Shown: positions 34,570 through 45,789, numbered from the stretch's first letter. The stretch is DNA of 64,000 nt from Isoetes taiwanensis (GCA_021234155.1 JAJEKV010000002.1:5530405-5594404); one strand, 5' to 3'. The notes: generated from the sequence alone by a model not told the origin. Translations and numbers: made by a program.

Positions 34570-36955
34570 CATAATCGGTAGGTTTGTTGGTTCTATGCCC
34601 CTCGGCTGGAAGCATCCGAAACACCGGTACCGCTTCTCTATACATTCCCCGCTTTTTTCTTGGGAATGGACTGCAGAAATTGCCTCACCGCTTGAGAGTA
34701 GTTAGACTTGGCTCCTTTTGCTCCTTGAAGCTTACTGTTTCTTTTCTTGCTTGCCACTACTTGTGTTGCCTTGCTTCCCATAATTTGAATTGTACTGGCG
34801 CCTTGCTAGCTCTTGGGCTTGCCGCCTTTTGGGCTATAGCCCCCTCGTGCTCTTCCCCTTATCCCCGAAATACCGGCTGCCTTGAAGCCCGCTCTTGTGG
34901 ACTCGTTCCTTGCAAACTTTATGGCCTTTTGCTTCGCCTCAGACATGTGGACCGGGTTTATTGCCCTTACAGTTTTAGTGGATCTCATCGCTCAAGCCTT
35001 CAATATAGCCTTCCACCAAGATGCTTTTCACTCAACTTTGGCACATAAAGCCTTAGTCTCATGAATTCCTCCGTATTTTCGATCGATTTGTTGCCCTCAT
35101 TGTACCCTATAAAACCGGCGCGATCATGTTGCACTTATGTTCTCTTTGGTGCGTAATGATGTTTGAACGCCTTTGGCAAACTTCCTCAACTTGCAATCCG
35201 TCGCCTCGCCACCATGTGCTTTGGCATACCCTTCCACCAAATTCTGGCCGCACTCCTTTGAGGTTTTTCACATTTGCTACCCCCGCCTTTGTCTTTATCT
35301 TTCATGCCATAGGGCGTTGCCATACTCACTCATCTCATCCACCATGCCTCTCGCTTCCATTCCGGATCTGTTTTCCCACAGCGCTCTCCTCGGCTTTCCA
35401 CACATTACTAAGGTAGTCGACTTTCTTACGGTAGTCGTCGTGATCTGTCCACGACGCGGTTTGGATCACCTTGCCCGGGGACCTCGTGCCCTCTTCTTCC
35501 AGCTCTTCTTCGATGCCCGGTCCCGACACGGGCTTGAGGATCGACTGGGAGATCTTCTCCTCCCCGCTTCTCTTCGCCGTTGCCCTTGTTTGGCCGGTGG
35601 CGTTTCCGGCAAAGGGACATTCTAGATCGTCCTCCCTTTGCTGCCCCTTTAGCAATGCCTTATATATCGTGGATGTCGAACCTGATTTGGGATAGCTCCT
35701 CCTCCGGTGTTCGCGCATCAATTACAGGTATAAAATTCCTCATTTGGAAAGCGCCTTGGTGGGGAATGCGCATGCTGTTGTTCCTACTGTGTTCATCAAG
35801 GTTTCTAGGTACTCTATTTGCATGCACATTAGAGTACATTACGGTCATTAGTTCTTGTTTTGTATTATTACGTTGTTTTACTTGTTTATACAATTTGAGG
35901 GAGCAATTATATACAAAAGAGATATATATTATATTCATATATAATAAGCTTTTATATGCAATTAATGAACTTTTACTCTTCAAACTTCTTGAGGTAATCG
36001 TGGTGGTCCTCCAAAAAAATTTCTTCACTTGGGCCGCACTCCAATGATCCCTGTTAAGTTCCCCGAGGATATTTGTTGACGTTCCTGGAGTACCGCCTCC
36101 ATGTCCTGAATTCTCCTATCCGATGTATACGCTAATTGCCCGGCCACCGCCTCGCTTTATAAGGGATGGCATAAGTCGAAGATGGTCAATGCAATCGCTT
36201 CTCTTGATCGGGACAACATGGTCGATGTTTGGAGGTAATCGCGGCATGGTGTCCAAACCCCGAGAGGGCGATAAGCATAAAGACCCCTTCTTCACCTCTT
36301 GGGCAAATTGGCGTGTGAATAACGCTATTCTTCCGGCCCAAAGAACGGGGGGTAGTATCCGAAATTTTATCATGCCCCACGTTTCTTCGGCCCGGGGACG
36401 AGGAAGTTGCCTCAGGCCTTCCGCTGAAGTCATCCATCGGTATCTCCTCTAGCTCTCGAAGTCTTGGTGCACCAGCCTCCTTAGGTTGAATCTGCCTCCA
36501 TCGCTTCGAGGGATGGGTGTTGGCGGCTCGGTAATAATGCCGATGTGGACTTGCCTTTGATGCCCATTTGTTCTGAATTGCCATGAACTCTCCTCCTCAG
36601 GGGCAATTCCTCGGCCATCATCGTCACGATGCCCGCTGCGGGCCTCTATATCGATGATGTCTCGGGCCGATGAAGGTCTTGGCTTCTCTTATGCCGATAG
36701 GGGAAGTCCCGGGCTTTCGAACGATGAAGTCGTCGAGACCGCCCGCCGGCCGTAGAAGGTGTAAAATCTCATCCACCCTAAGGCCTCTGCCGCTGACGAC
36801 GGGGAAGATTCTTGATGTCGCGGAAGGGTTAGATATGCCTCGCCCGCTATGAACACCCGTTGTCAAGCTTGTAATGCTCCCCGCCCGAGTGGTGGGGCTC
36901 TTCTTGTTGCAGTGATCCCCTCTTGAAGCTTTGGACTGGCCGTTCGCTGGCACCT
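34570..36955 (-). pseudogene. gag region, degenerate
   Basis: Minus frames 36624-36953, 36186-36584, 35335-35721 and 34806-34988 have the basic, Glu/Arg-rich character of a gag and lie between the leader and the protease. Near 34580-34640 a broken CCHC knuckle can be made out (CF-x-C, then GHRTNK). An AT-rich 200-bp stretch at about 35790-36000 with no coding similarity may be a later insertion. Gag forms the virus-like particle. Boundaries are approximate. Confidence 0.6.
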
Positions 36956-37756
36956 CGTTTCTAGATCCAAGTCTTCGGGTCCGCTTGTGTATTCATCCTC
37001 CTCCTCTTCTTCTTGCTGCGTGCTCGAAGTCGCATCCGTTCCTCCTCTGGGCTGCCATGGCTATGGGTTCAACTTCTAAGGGCTGCGAGGGTTCCCCCTA
37101 TCTGGGTTTGACCTCGAAGAGATAGAAAGATGGCTACATTTGCTGTGTAGGAGAGAAGTACCTCCTCCCTATTGGCCAGAGATGGACATATAGTTGGGGA
37201 TGGACTGCTTTATTCTCTAAGTACTTATCTACATTTGGGATATCTTGTGGTCGACTTGAGGGCAAATGTTAGGTGCAAAATACCCTACACAAGGTGAGAG
37301 TTCTACGAAGGGGTCCTATCTTGGCATGGAACTTCGGTCATGATGTTCCGGTAGAAGGGAGTGGCGTTGATGGTGGCCTCAATGTCGAAGTTCCTTCCGA
37401 AGACACCAAGACAGCATTCGATGTCACCTTCAATGAGCCGCGGGCGATGTACCATCGCTGAATGAAGAAGCGGCCATAATCAACTGGGGATGGGGATGAC
37501 AGAAGATGCAAGCCCTAAGGATCGAGAGAAATCGGCTTGAGCGTAGAGCCAGGTTGGAAGGTGCAAATGACACTTGGGTTGCCCTTTATAGGCAAAACCC
37601 TAATTTTTGGGAAAATTTTAGGTTTACAATTTCTCGACTTTTCGAGGTCTAGAGGTATGATTTATAGGCTAACCGAAAGCTTGAAATGCTCCTAAGGGTC
37701 CCTAAGCAATGATTTTGGTTCGGTTTCTAAGGACAACTTGGATCAATTCGGACGAG

Positions 37757-40065
37757 ACCACTCACACAAGGCGCCAGGTGGGATCGGTTTGTAAACCGAA
37801 CAAGTTGGGGCGCACTGCGTGAGGGGGTGGGTGTGCGCTATTTAGGTCACTAATGATGCTAAACTAGAGAACTAAAGACATAATCCGGATATCTCATCGA
37901 GATAGATAGGATTGAGCCTTACCGCCTTTATTTGGGCAAGTTGTGGTGGAGTTTGGGGGTTCGACCACTCACACAGGGTTCGGCCTGGGCGAATCGATTC
38001 CAAAACCGAATGGGTGGCACTCGTGAGGGGTGGAGCTCCATTTGACTCGGCGTTGGCCAATTTGGACGGTCAGGGGGTCAATTCCTACTAAGCGGGATGA
38101 GTTAGGTCGAATAATATACCTACTTTTCGCATTTGGCAGGATTTGGCACCAAACCATGCCAACTACTCATAAAGGCGCCAGGCGAGGATGGGTTTGCAAA
38201 CCTAATGGGTCAGGCACACTCGTGAGGGGTGGAATCAAAATGCCTGGTTTGTTCCGAATTTTTGCTATTTCTAAATGTAGAATCCATTAATACACCCTAT
38301 TTAAACTTCGATTCGACTTATTTATTTATCAAAATTTTAGATTTATACCAAAGAAAAAAGGTCATTTACAATAGTTCAGGGGCCCTCCTTCTTAATAAAC
38401 TGAGCTAGTCTAATATCCTTGGGCATGCAAGTCACTCTCTTAGCGTGTTGAGCACACGCAACAGAGTCTTCGAAGTAGTGTACAATGCTGCTTTCCGGCG
38501 CCCAAAGGCGGTCGCGAGCAACATGTCGTCCGTGATCCGTTTGGATGGGTCGAACTCTGTAAAATCTCCCCGTTAAGCGTGCAAAGGGGCTGCGGGAATG
38601 AGGAAGCCATAGCTCTGCTGGAAGTGTTTAATTTCTTGGGCGCCTTTGCCGAGGAATTTTGAGTCCGCGGTCTTTTCATCGGCTTCTTGCCCGGAGGGTT
38701 ATAGCGATTCGTTGGCAGCTTCCAGCGTGTTCTTCTTCGTCGGCCGACCTCCCTCAATGGTCTTCACTCTGTGTTCTTCGTAATATTTGGAGTATTCTTC
38801 GTGCATTTTCATGTACGCAGTATACTCCTTTAGCTCCTTCCGGTACTGCAAGTCCCTCTTCAGCGCATAGGACTCCCTCTGCGGCCTTGGTTTCTTGGTG
38901 CTGTGGGGGTGCCGGCTGACCATTTAGGATAAGTGATTGCATTAGCCACCGGGGTCTTCATCCTCGGTATTGGATCCGAAGGGCCCGAAGTCTCTCGGCT
39001 CCGTGTCCTCCGCTCCCTCCCCGAGGTTAGTCGGACGAAGATGGGGGGCTTCTCCGGGATCCGGCTCTGTATGGTTCTTGCGCGGCGGTGTCTTCTTCTT
39101 CTTAAACTTCTCGCCCGGCTTCCGGGGTCCTTACCCTTCTACGCTCTCGCCCTCTCCCGGCTCTCTTGCTTCCTCCTTTCTTCCCTCTTTACATTTCTTC
39201 TCCTCCCTCCTCTTCTGGCTCTTCCCTTTTTTCCTTCCGCCCGCTCATATGGAATTTCTTATTTCGCCTTCTTCTCTTTCCCTCTTCTTCTTCTTAGGTT
39301 CTGCTACGGTTCTTCATTATCCCCGAAGATCTCACTCAGCTTCCCCTCCCGCTGACTCGCGCCCGCGTCGTCGCCTCCCGGTCGAGGTGCTCCGATACTG
39401 CTTCCGCTCTTGGGGTTAGGGTTAGGTTCAACCGTTTTGCCTCCTCTTCCCGATGCACCGCCTCAGGTCGGCCTTCGTCCGGACGGGCCGCCCTGGCTCA
39501 CATAACAGTGGCATAACTTCATAAGGGGTCTGTTCGGGTCCGTGCCATGCTTTTGTTTGTCGGGTTCGAGCTTTGCGCTGAAGATCGAATCTTCTTGGGG
39601 AATTTGTTCTCGAGGAAAGGTGGGGTAAAATGGAAACCCTAATTTTTCTATTTATAGGGAGGTGGGATTTTAGGGTTGGGACCGCAATTCATATGGGGAA
39701 AAAAAAAACAAACTAGGGCATTAGCGTGAAGGGTCTGAGGCATTCATCCGGGTTCACCATACTCCAAAACACCCACCACTCAATAATAAAGGTCTTTGGG
39801 CGGATTGGATTACCAACCTAATGGTGCTGACGCGACTCGTGAGGGGTCGATATTCGGGGCTATTTTACAATTTCTAGGGGAGGTTCTTAGTGTTATAACA
39901 TACAAACCTATCTAGAACTAAGGGAATAAGCCAAACTACACCAATATCTTAATTAATTGGGACACCTATCTATGTCAATCGGAGGTCAACCACTCACACT
40001 GATGCTGGCGGAATCGGTTTGCGAACCGAATGGTGCTGGGCGCACTCTGTGAGGGGTGGCCTATT
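37757..40065. repeat. Periodic palindromic repeats in the chromovirus leader
   Basis: A motif of about 80 bp, beginning ACCACTCAC and ending CTCGTGAGGGGTGG, recurs at about 37757, 37964, 38161, 39775 and 39989. Spacing is about 207, 197 and 214 bp within two clusters. Each copy has a central hairpin-like core, clearest as TCGGTTTGTAAACCGA (37784-37799) and TCGGTTTGCGAACCGA (40014-40029). The repeats lie between the primer-binding site and gag. Function unknown. Confidence 0.8.
38440..39420 (-). pseudogene. Lys/Glu-rich frame upstream of gag
   Basis: Between the two repeat clusters, minus-strand sequence encodes charged protein: around 39000-39400 an Arg/Lys/Glu-rich stretch, then 38699-38923 with RDLQYRKELKEYTAYMKMHE and YSKYYEEHRV, then 38440-38757 continuing in a shifted frame. 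A bias in codon positions over about 1 kb suggests real former coding sequence that is not part of the usual gag. It could be an extra ORF, an N-terminal gag extension or captured host sequence. I do not recognise the family. Confidence 0.45.
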
Positions 40066-40258
40066 TTTTTGGCAATTTAGGTTGGGAAAGATGCTACACT
40101 TCACTAGCAATCTATCATGGAGCTAAAATCTACCCAAAAATTGGAAATTTTCCCAATTGTTCGAAGCTCTTGCTTGGGTGGCTATACCCCAAGACTCGAA
40201 TCTACGGTTAGTCCTAAAGGGAAAATGGCCAGTGCTCGATCTTGGATGCCAAGATCAT

Positions 40259-40270
40259 GCTCTGATACCA
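40259..40270 (-). promoter_or_regulatory. Primer-binding site (tRNA-iMet type)
   Basis: Minus-strand TGGTATCAGAGC, the classic sequence complementary to the 3' end of initiator methionine tRNA, lies 8 nt inside the 5' LTR end. It primes minus-strand DNA synthesis. Confidence 0.93.
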
Positions 40271-40278
40271 CTCGGCTT

Positions 40279-41861
40279 TGTGGCCCCTACTCCTTATCGA
40301 TGCCCATGATCGCTTTCGGCGAGGAGCATTCCCCGGCAAATTTACCGGACAGGGGGCCATCCACCGACTCCATTCCCATGGGGCAGAGCGGCAGGGAAGA
40401 GTGGATGTGTCATTCATCCGTCTTCCATCGGATCGACCTATTGCGGGCGTAACAAACAAGCGTGAGCACAACTAACAATATACAACATAATCACCATAAC
40501 AATAGCAACATCACGAGTCGGCCAATACCTTCATAACAATAATACAAAGGGAAGGTCCTACCCTGGCTCGACTCAAGGGGATGGTGACGGCTAGGCCTCG
40601 AGTTCGTTGAGGCATGAATTCATGGCGATGGATTTGGGCGGCATATAGAACATGGCTTAGGGTAGTCCACTCCATCCGCCCCTCCCATGCACACTGCGAG
40701 TAGGCTGAAAAGTGTTGGGATTTGGGTCAGCTGCTTACGATTGAATAGCCGAGGGGGGGCTACTACTTGTTGGGTTGCATCTCCCCAACCCCGATGAGGC
40801 GGGAGAAGAGCTGCCTCTCCTCCAGAGGTATCCATGCTCATCGAGGCGGCTAGAGGGCCACTTGCCCTTATTCGGACTTGAACTCACCGGAAGGTCATAT
40901 CCACCACCCCACGAGTGTCGAGCTCATGCCTTGCCCACACGCAGCTGGCAAGCCATTAAGCCTAGCCGGCCAAAGACCCCGATAGGCTTTACTACCCGAG
41001 GGGTCAGTCGGTCGTGATGAGACAAGTTCCTCCTTATCAACCGGCCTTGCCCTTCACCTGACACGGTGGGCTACCCGTGCGGACGCATTTATGTGGGAAC
41101 TAAGGTGCTATGCTAGGAGCATCTTCTACACGACCTTTAGGTCTCTACCCCCTTCCCACAACAAGGAGATCACAGAGTAGAATACATACAATATCACGGA
41201 ATAGAGATAGAGAATCATATCAATCTACCTACTTAACATCCAATGTTAGGTTCATTCGTTAGAGTCTCGGATCTAGGGATCTACAAGGCTTCGAGAGATG
41301 ATCTAACATACTAAACCGCATATTGCCATGCCTAAAGGCGGTTTTGCACAACGAACAACTAGATACCACGCTCCTTGGCTTTGCTCGATCCTTGGAAAGC
41401 GTCCATGCTCCCGATCTTGCCGAAGGCAAATGCTACTCGGCAACTTTGTTGTGCAAATCCGACTTTTTGAGACACTGGCAATGCGATTCGAAGCCTTACC
41501 TTGGCGAATTGGCCCGTGAAAGCCCTAATTGCGAAAGAGGAAAGGAAGCTCTAGAAAACCCTAATTGGCAAAGTGAAAGGAGAGCTAGGGTCTAGGGTTT
41601 TAGCCCTTATATAGACCCTATCTAGGTTAGGGCATCCACATGGGCAAATGGCTTTAAGCCATTTGGAAATGGATGAACAAGGAACCTTTTGTTGTGTATG
41701 TTTAACTACATACCCAACATCCAAGGTTGCCCCCTAGGTGCAACCTTTAGCTCCTAGGTGCAACGTTGTCCTACTCTCAAGTACATGTCACTTGTGACAT
41801 GTACGTGTGACGTGGCAGTATAATATACGTATTAGGGCGTATATTATGCTGGAACGTCACA
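40279..41861 (-). repeat. 5' LTR of the chromovirus (right)
   Basis: About 1583 bp, starting TGTGGCCCC and ending AACGTCACA on the plus strand. It is the partner of 28549-30154. In element orientation it would carry the promoter. Many of its differences from the left LTR fall at CAG or CTG triplets. Confidence 0.92.
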
Positions 41862-41866
41862 TATAT
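41862..41866. repeat. Target-site duplication TATAT, right
   Basis: Copy of the pentanucleotide at 28544-28548. L1-type coding similarity resumes just beyond it. Confidence 0.85.
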
Positions 41867-42110
41867 GGAGCGGACAAAGTACTTGCCTTTGTGAATATCC
41901 TCGTGACAACCCCATGGCACCTTTTCCATGACACCAACTTCTACTATGAGAGGCAAGTTCTCAGCTACCTTCTCTATACATTTGCATCCCAGCGTGAGAG
42001 TTCGAATTTTGCTTGAAACGCTGGCCATGATAAGAGGTGAACGCCTTCATACCATGCGTCAATACAGACGACACCTGCTAGGGCTCACTATCTCTGCATA
42101 AGGGGATGAA
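41867..42110 (-). mobile_element. L1-type LINE remnant, continuation across the insertion
   Basis: The minus frame ends HKGKYFVRSIY at the insertion point, matching the 'G-x-Y-x-V-x-S-x-Y' motif that precedes zf-RVT in L1 proteins. Removing the chromovirus and one TATAT puts it next to the zf-RVT remnant at 28190-28543, giving one interrupted element. Sequence farther upstream is not clearly recognisable. Confidence 0.55.
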
Positions 42111-43468
42111 CAGATGCAACAAATGGAGGTGCTAAAGGGTCTGGTAGTAATGGCGCCCACCACCACATAATATCTAAGAGAGCCTAGGTGGATGGACATG
42201 GGCAAAATAGATGCTATGCCTCTGAGACAACACTAATTGGATATGGTCGTTCAAAGTGGGTTCCTGCTTATTTGGTTACTTCTTTATTCCTTGCTTATTA
42301 TTTGGATACTTCTTTATTCCTAAATCCTGTTTTATGCCTAAATCTTGGCCCTTTTATCCAGGACCAACAAGGAACATTCCATCTTTTGCTAAATCGTAGC
42401 CACTATGATGGAAACCCTAAAAATGGAATACCAATAGTATAAAAATACGCTCAAAAGAATAATCCATTCATTGAATACATAATGGTTAACCATTATCTAT
42501 TATAAACAAAACCATTATGCAGCCATCTAAAATGTGAATACAGTATTAGCGTGACTGCTTTGTATTATTACTTAATAAAATACAAGTATTGCTTATAATC
42601 AATAAGGCAGGAACATGAACAAGCTCCTTGAAAATCGAACCGAAATACTAAGCGAGCTTGAAAATGAATTCATACCTGACGTCCTTGCTCGATGCTCCAG
42701 AGACCCGCCTTGTGATGATATTTATAACACTACAAAAACATAACAGTTTACCCTTAGCAAGCACTATAGTACAAAAACCACAAGCGTGGTGGCATCATTA
42801 CTTCTCCACCATAAATTCAAAAGGATCACCAAATTATGGTGGTGCTATGGTGGTGCCATCACCTTCCCACCACAATATACAATTTCAAAACATAAAATTA
42901 AACATAGTTATCACACAACAACAAAATCAATTGAACGAGTTGTTTTGAAGACTTATTCATGTGGGATAAATGAAACACTGGAAGACGTCTGCATTTAGAA
43001 GTTCGATCGTGAGCCCAACACCGCCGGACTGGCCGAGTATAAAATATAAGAGAAGATTTGAAGACGATATCGTGCATATGCTGAACGGATCAAGCTGGGG
43101 AAGATTAGATTTGATGACGATAATCTTGTTCAGAGCTGCTACAGTAACTGGGTCAATGACCTGAGCTACAGTAACCTTAGCATAAATTTCATGGTTATTG
43201 AGTGATATTTATTGTATTGGTGTTATATGAAGTGTTAAGGTTGGAGTGAAGATTTGAAATATGCTAGGATCTTATTGGGAATGATTGACCACAATTTGGC
43301 TTCCCAAAGTTGGTTGAGTTGTTTATACCTTGCATATTGAATTCAAAGAGAATGGTTGTTTAAAGAATAGACTTTGAGTTAAAGGAAAAACTAGAGTAGT
43401 GGAATAAACTTTGCTAGTCATTTAGTAAAGTGTTGGTGGTCTCATTATTACTTTGACTAAATCTATCA
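42111..43468. other. Spacer; right part may be a copia LTR
   Basis: No gene was recognised in 42111-43180. The ~280 bp before 43469 could be the end of a copia LTR, because a primer-binding-site-like sequence follows, but I cannot define its 5' boundary or find a second LTR. TGGTGGT/ACCACCA-rich words occur near 42785-42885. Confidence 0.4.
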
Positions 43469-43745
43469 GTGGCATCAGAGCCTGTCATGGCTAGCAGGCT
43501 TGGAGCTAGTTTGCTCAACACCATAGAGATGTACAAAGGAGGTGCAGGATTTCAGCTTTGGAAAGATGCTATCATGCACGTTCTGGATGTTGAAGACCTT
43601 TGGGAAGTAGTAGACCCCAATGTAATTGCTAACACAATGCTTGCTCATGTGCTTTAAGTGCCCAACATGTCTTTTAAAGAACAAAAACTGACCATTGAAG
43701 TTTACCTTACAATGTCATTATCAGTTCGATTGTTGCTGAAGTGCC
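43469..43745 (+). mobile_element. Ty1/copia gag start with degenerate primer-binding site
   Basis: GTGGCATCAGAGCC at about 43469-43482 is a one-base variant of the TGGTATCAGAGC primer-binding site. It is followed by a gag N-terminus from Met at 43487: MYKGGAGFQLWKDAIMHVLD, then LWEVVDP. This fits the copia pattern 'F-x-G-x-N...W-x-x-x-M...L-x-x-x-x-LW'. A further piece (LTIEVYLTMSLSVRLLLKC, about 43690-43745) follows after a stop. No zinc knuckle or pol follows, so the copy is truncated. Confidence 0.65.
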
Positions 43746-43773
43746 ACTGCAATTTTTTTCTATTAAATTTCAT

Positions 43774-44346
43774 TTAGTCCTTTGTTATAATCCTTTTGAT
43801 GACAGCTCCAGCACCATCATGCTCATCTTTTCCATCTGAGATAGCAAAAAACTTCCAGACAATGTCCTTTTCAACACGTTTGTGAAACCTGCCTAGGAAG
43901 TGAAATGGTTTTGAGGACTCAAATTGTGAAGTTACGAAAATTGAAAGAAGCATTGAAAATGATCTATGATTAGTCCTTTTAACTGTTAAAGTTGCCAATT
44001 TGGAGCGTTGTCTTTCTTGTTTGCAATACATCAGTACTCTTTGAAATTTTTGTGTCTGCATGATTTCCCTTACATTGAAAATTATGTCTTTCATCACATA
44101 AAAATTATTTGGGATCTGCTATAGTAACATGTGATAAATGCTTGATCCTTTTTAGTCTTCTTTAACTCGAGGAACGTTCTTTTTTCTTCTGTACTGCAAG
44201 CGCAAGTTCTTCTTTTCCATTTTTCTATTCCTCTTTCTGAATTCTTGTGTTCTCTTGGCTTCTAGCTCCAAGTAAATTCTCCATTTAGCAGAATCAATGC
44301 TTTTAGGAGAACTTGCCATCAAATTGATATGAACATGGAATTGCAA
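43774..44346 (-). pseudogene. Transposon-derived ORF pair (DGxGxxxKR motif)
   Basis: The minus frame at 44152-44346 encodes a basic segment (AKWRIYLELEAKRTQEFRKR) and 43774-44097 ends with VWKFFAISDGKDEHDGAGAV then IKR. The pattern W-x-FF-x-x-S-x-GK-x3-DG-x-G-x2-KR is shared by many uncharacterised eukaryotic transposon proteins, usually with His in place of the Asp before GK. Two frames and stops mean a relic. The exact superfamily is not assigned. Confidence 0.5.
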
Positions 44347-44956
44347 TTCTAGAAATTGAAATGATCACCATAAACTAGTTTATTCCGGAATCGAAGAATG
44401 ATAGGAAAAACTGATCTAAATTCCCGCCATTTGGTAGAATCATCTAAGAATTCCTTCCTCTTGGAGGATGATTACTATTTCTGGAATAACTAGCTCGGAA
44501 TTTGCTATACCAAATGTGATCGAGGAATAAACACTTACAACACTTCAAGCACATGTCCGCATACTGCTTTTGAGGTACCACTATCAAATTTACACCCCTA
44601 TTTTCAAATTGAGCGCCCGCTCAATTGGTGGGCAGTTTTCTTTTTAGGTGGGTGATAATGTAGCCCATAGGGGGCCCTGCCACCTATTTCCAATTAGGCG
44701 GTCTACATTCTTAGAGACCGAAATACTAGTGCTTCACGGCCTAACTCTTCTAGAGGTGAGAAGTATGTGTCGTTAAATGATGCTTTCTGATGCTACTTTG
44801 TGCATAGTTGTTGAACCTTTACCAAGATTATTGTATGGTGGACAGGGGTTTTCTTTGAGGTTCAAGTCAATGCCATTTCAAAGGAATTCCAAATGGCATG
44901 GTTAGTATTGGTTTCCAAATGATGCTTGAAGGTCTGAAGAAGAAAATACTTGTGCA
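44347..44956. other. Spacer with a short perfect palindrome
   Basis: AATTGAGCG-CC-CGCTCAATT at 44607-44626 is a 9-bp palindrome. Nothing else recognised. Confidence 0.5.
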
Positions 44957-45535
44957 ATGCCTATAGTAGACAATAATGCTAGAACACCAGACGGTGACAA
45001 TAGTGCTATTGTACCAGCAGGAGGCGAGGGAGATAGGACTCTATTGACTAGACATATCTATGGGATTTGGCATTTCTGTGATGCAATTTCTGTAGGCAAG
45101 GGGTTCATCTCTTTCACTGATCCCGAAGCTGCCTTATGCATCCACTACTTGGAGATTATGTTTATAGGCATGACAATCACGGAGGGCTTTCTGCTCTTTA
45201 TTGATGTCAACCTGCATTGCATGGGTAGCTTCTACCATCCTAAGCTTGGCATGCTTGTGAGATGGAACAATGAATATATTGTGGTGAATGGTGTCAAAGT
45301 CTCTGAAAGCTTGAGCCGAAGAAGCAGAGAGCTCGATGAACCGTTATCTAGCATTGGCAGTTCAGAGATAGAATGTCATCCAAATTATGAGAAGCGCAAA
45401 TACGCAATGCACATCCATCAGCCTAGAAGGATATTAAGGCCCCCCAAGCTAGATCAGTTCACAACCAATGAGGCTATCCTAAAGTTAAGAGAGACATTGT
45501 GCTGCAGATTGAGATGTTGTGGGAAGTATTTATGA
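44957..45535 (+). CDS. 192-aa ORF, unrecognised
   Basis: An uninterrupted plus frame from ATG 44957 to TGA 45533-45535. The N-terminus is hydrophilic (NNARTPDGDNSA). The middle has mixed hydrophobic segments (IHYLEIMFIGMTITEGFLLF, residues about 63-82). The C-terminus is basic with Cys pairs (CCRLRCCGKYL). No domain was recognised. The neighbourhood is transposon debris, so it may be the tail of a degraded element protein. A start further upstream is excluded by stops only over a short distance. Confidence 0.35.
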   Translation: MPIVDNNARTPDGDNSAIVPAGGEGDRTLLTRHIYGIWHFCDAISVGKGFISFTDPEAALCIHYLEIMFIGMTITEGFLLFIDVNLHCMGSFYHPKLGMLVRWNNEYIVVNGVKVSESLSRRSRELDEPLSSIGSSEIECHPNYEKRKYAMHIHQPRRILRPPKLDQFTTNEAILKLRETLCCRLRCCGKYL

Positions 45536-45789
45536 AGTGAAATGATCAACACAAGGAAGGACTTCTAAAGGGTCGAAGTTGCATCTATAAAATACGAAAA
45601 AAAAGTTTGAAACTTATGAAATATTCCCCTTTTTTTTGCAAAAATACGTGCTTTATATGTGAAAAAAAAAGATGGCCGGTAGGAAGTCGTTGAAAATTGA
45701 CGCTGATGTGTCTACTGGGGTCGCGGCCGCAACCATTTCCATGCAAAAATGTTCAAAGCATTCTGCTATAGCAAAAAAAAAAAAGGGTA

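Larger units (their letters stand above)
28549..41861 (-). mobile_element. Complete Ty3/gypsy chromovirus, 13.3 kb
   Basis: A full-length LTR retrotransposon on the minus strand, bounded by a TATAT 5-bp duplication. The LTRs begin TGTG and end CACA on the plus strand, with the inner TGTGACG/CGTCACA symmetry seen at the two outer ends. A primer-binding site at 40259-40270 and a polypurine tract at 30155-30167 lie next to the LTRs in the correct orientation. Minus-strand domains follow the Ty3/gypsy order: gag, protease, RT, RNase H, integrase, chromodomain. Every domain is broken by small frameshifts, so the element is not autonomous as assembled. At 13.3 kb it is long for a chromovirus, because its leader is about 3.6 kb. 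Confidence 0.93.

Noticed and set aside
38933-39419. Plus-strand Ser/Leu/Phe-rich frames
   Set aside because: These are complements of the Lys/Glu-rich minus-strand sequence of the chromovirus leader; the coding strand of the element is minus.
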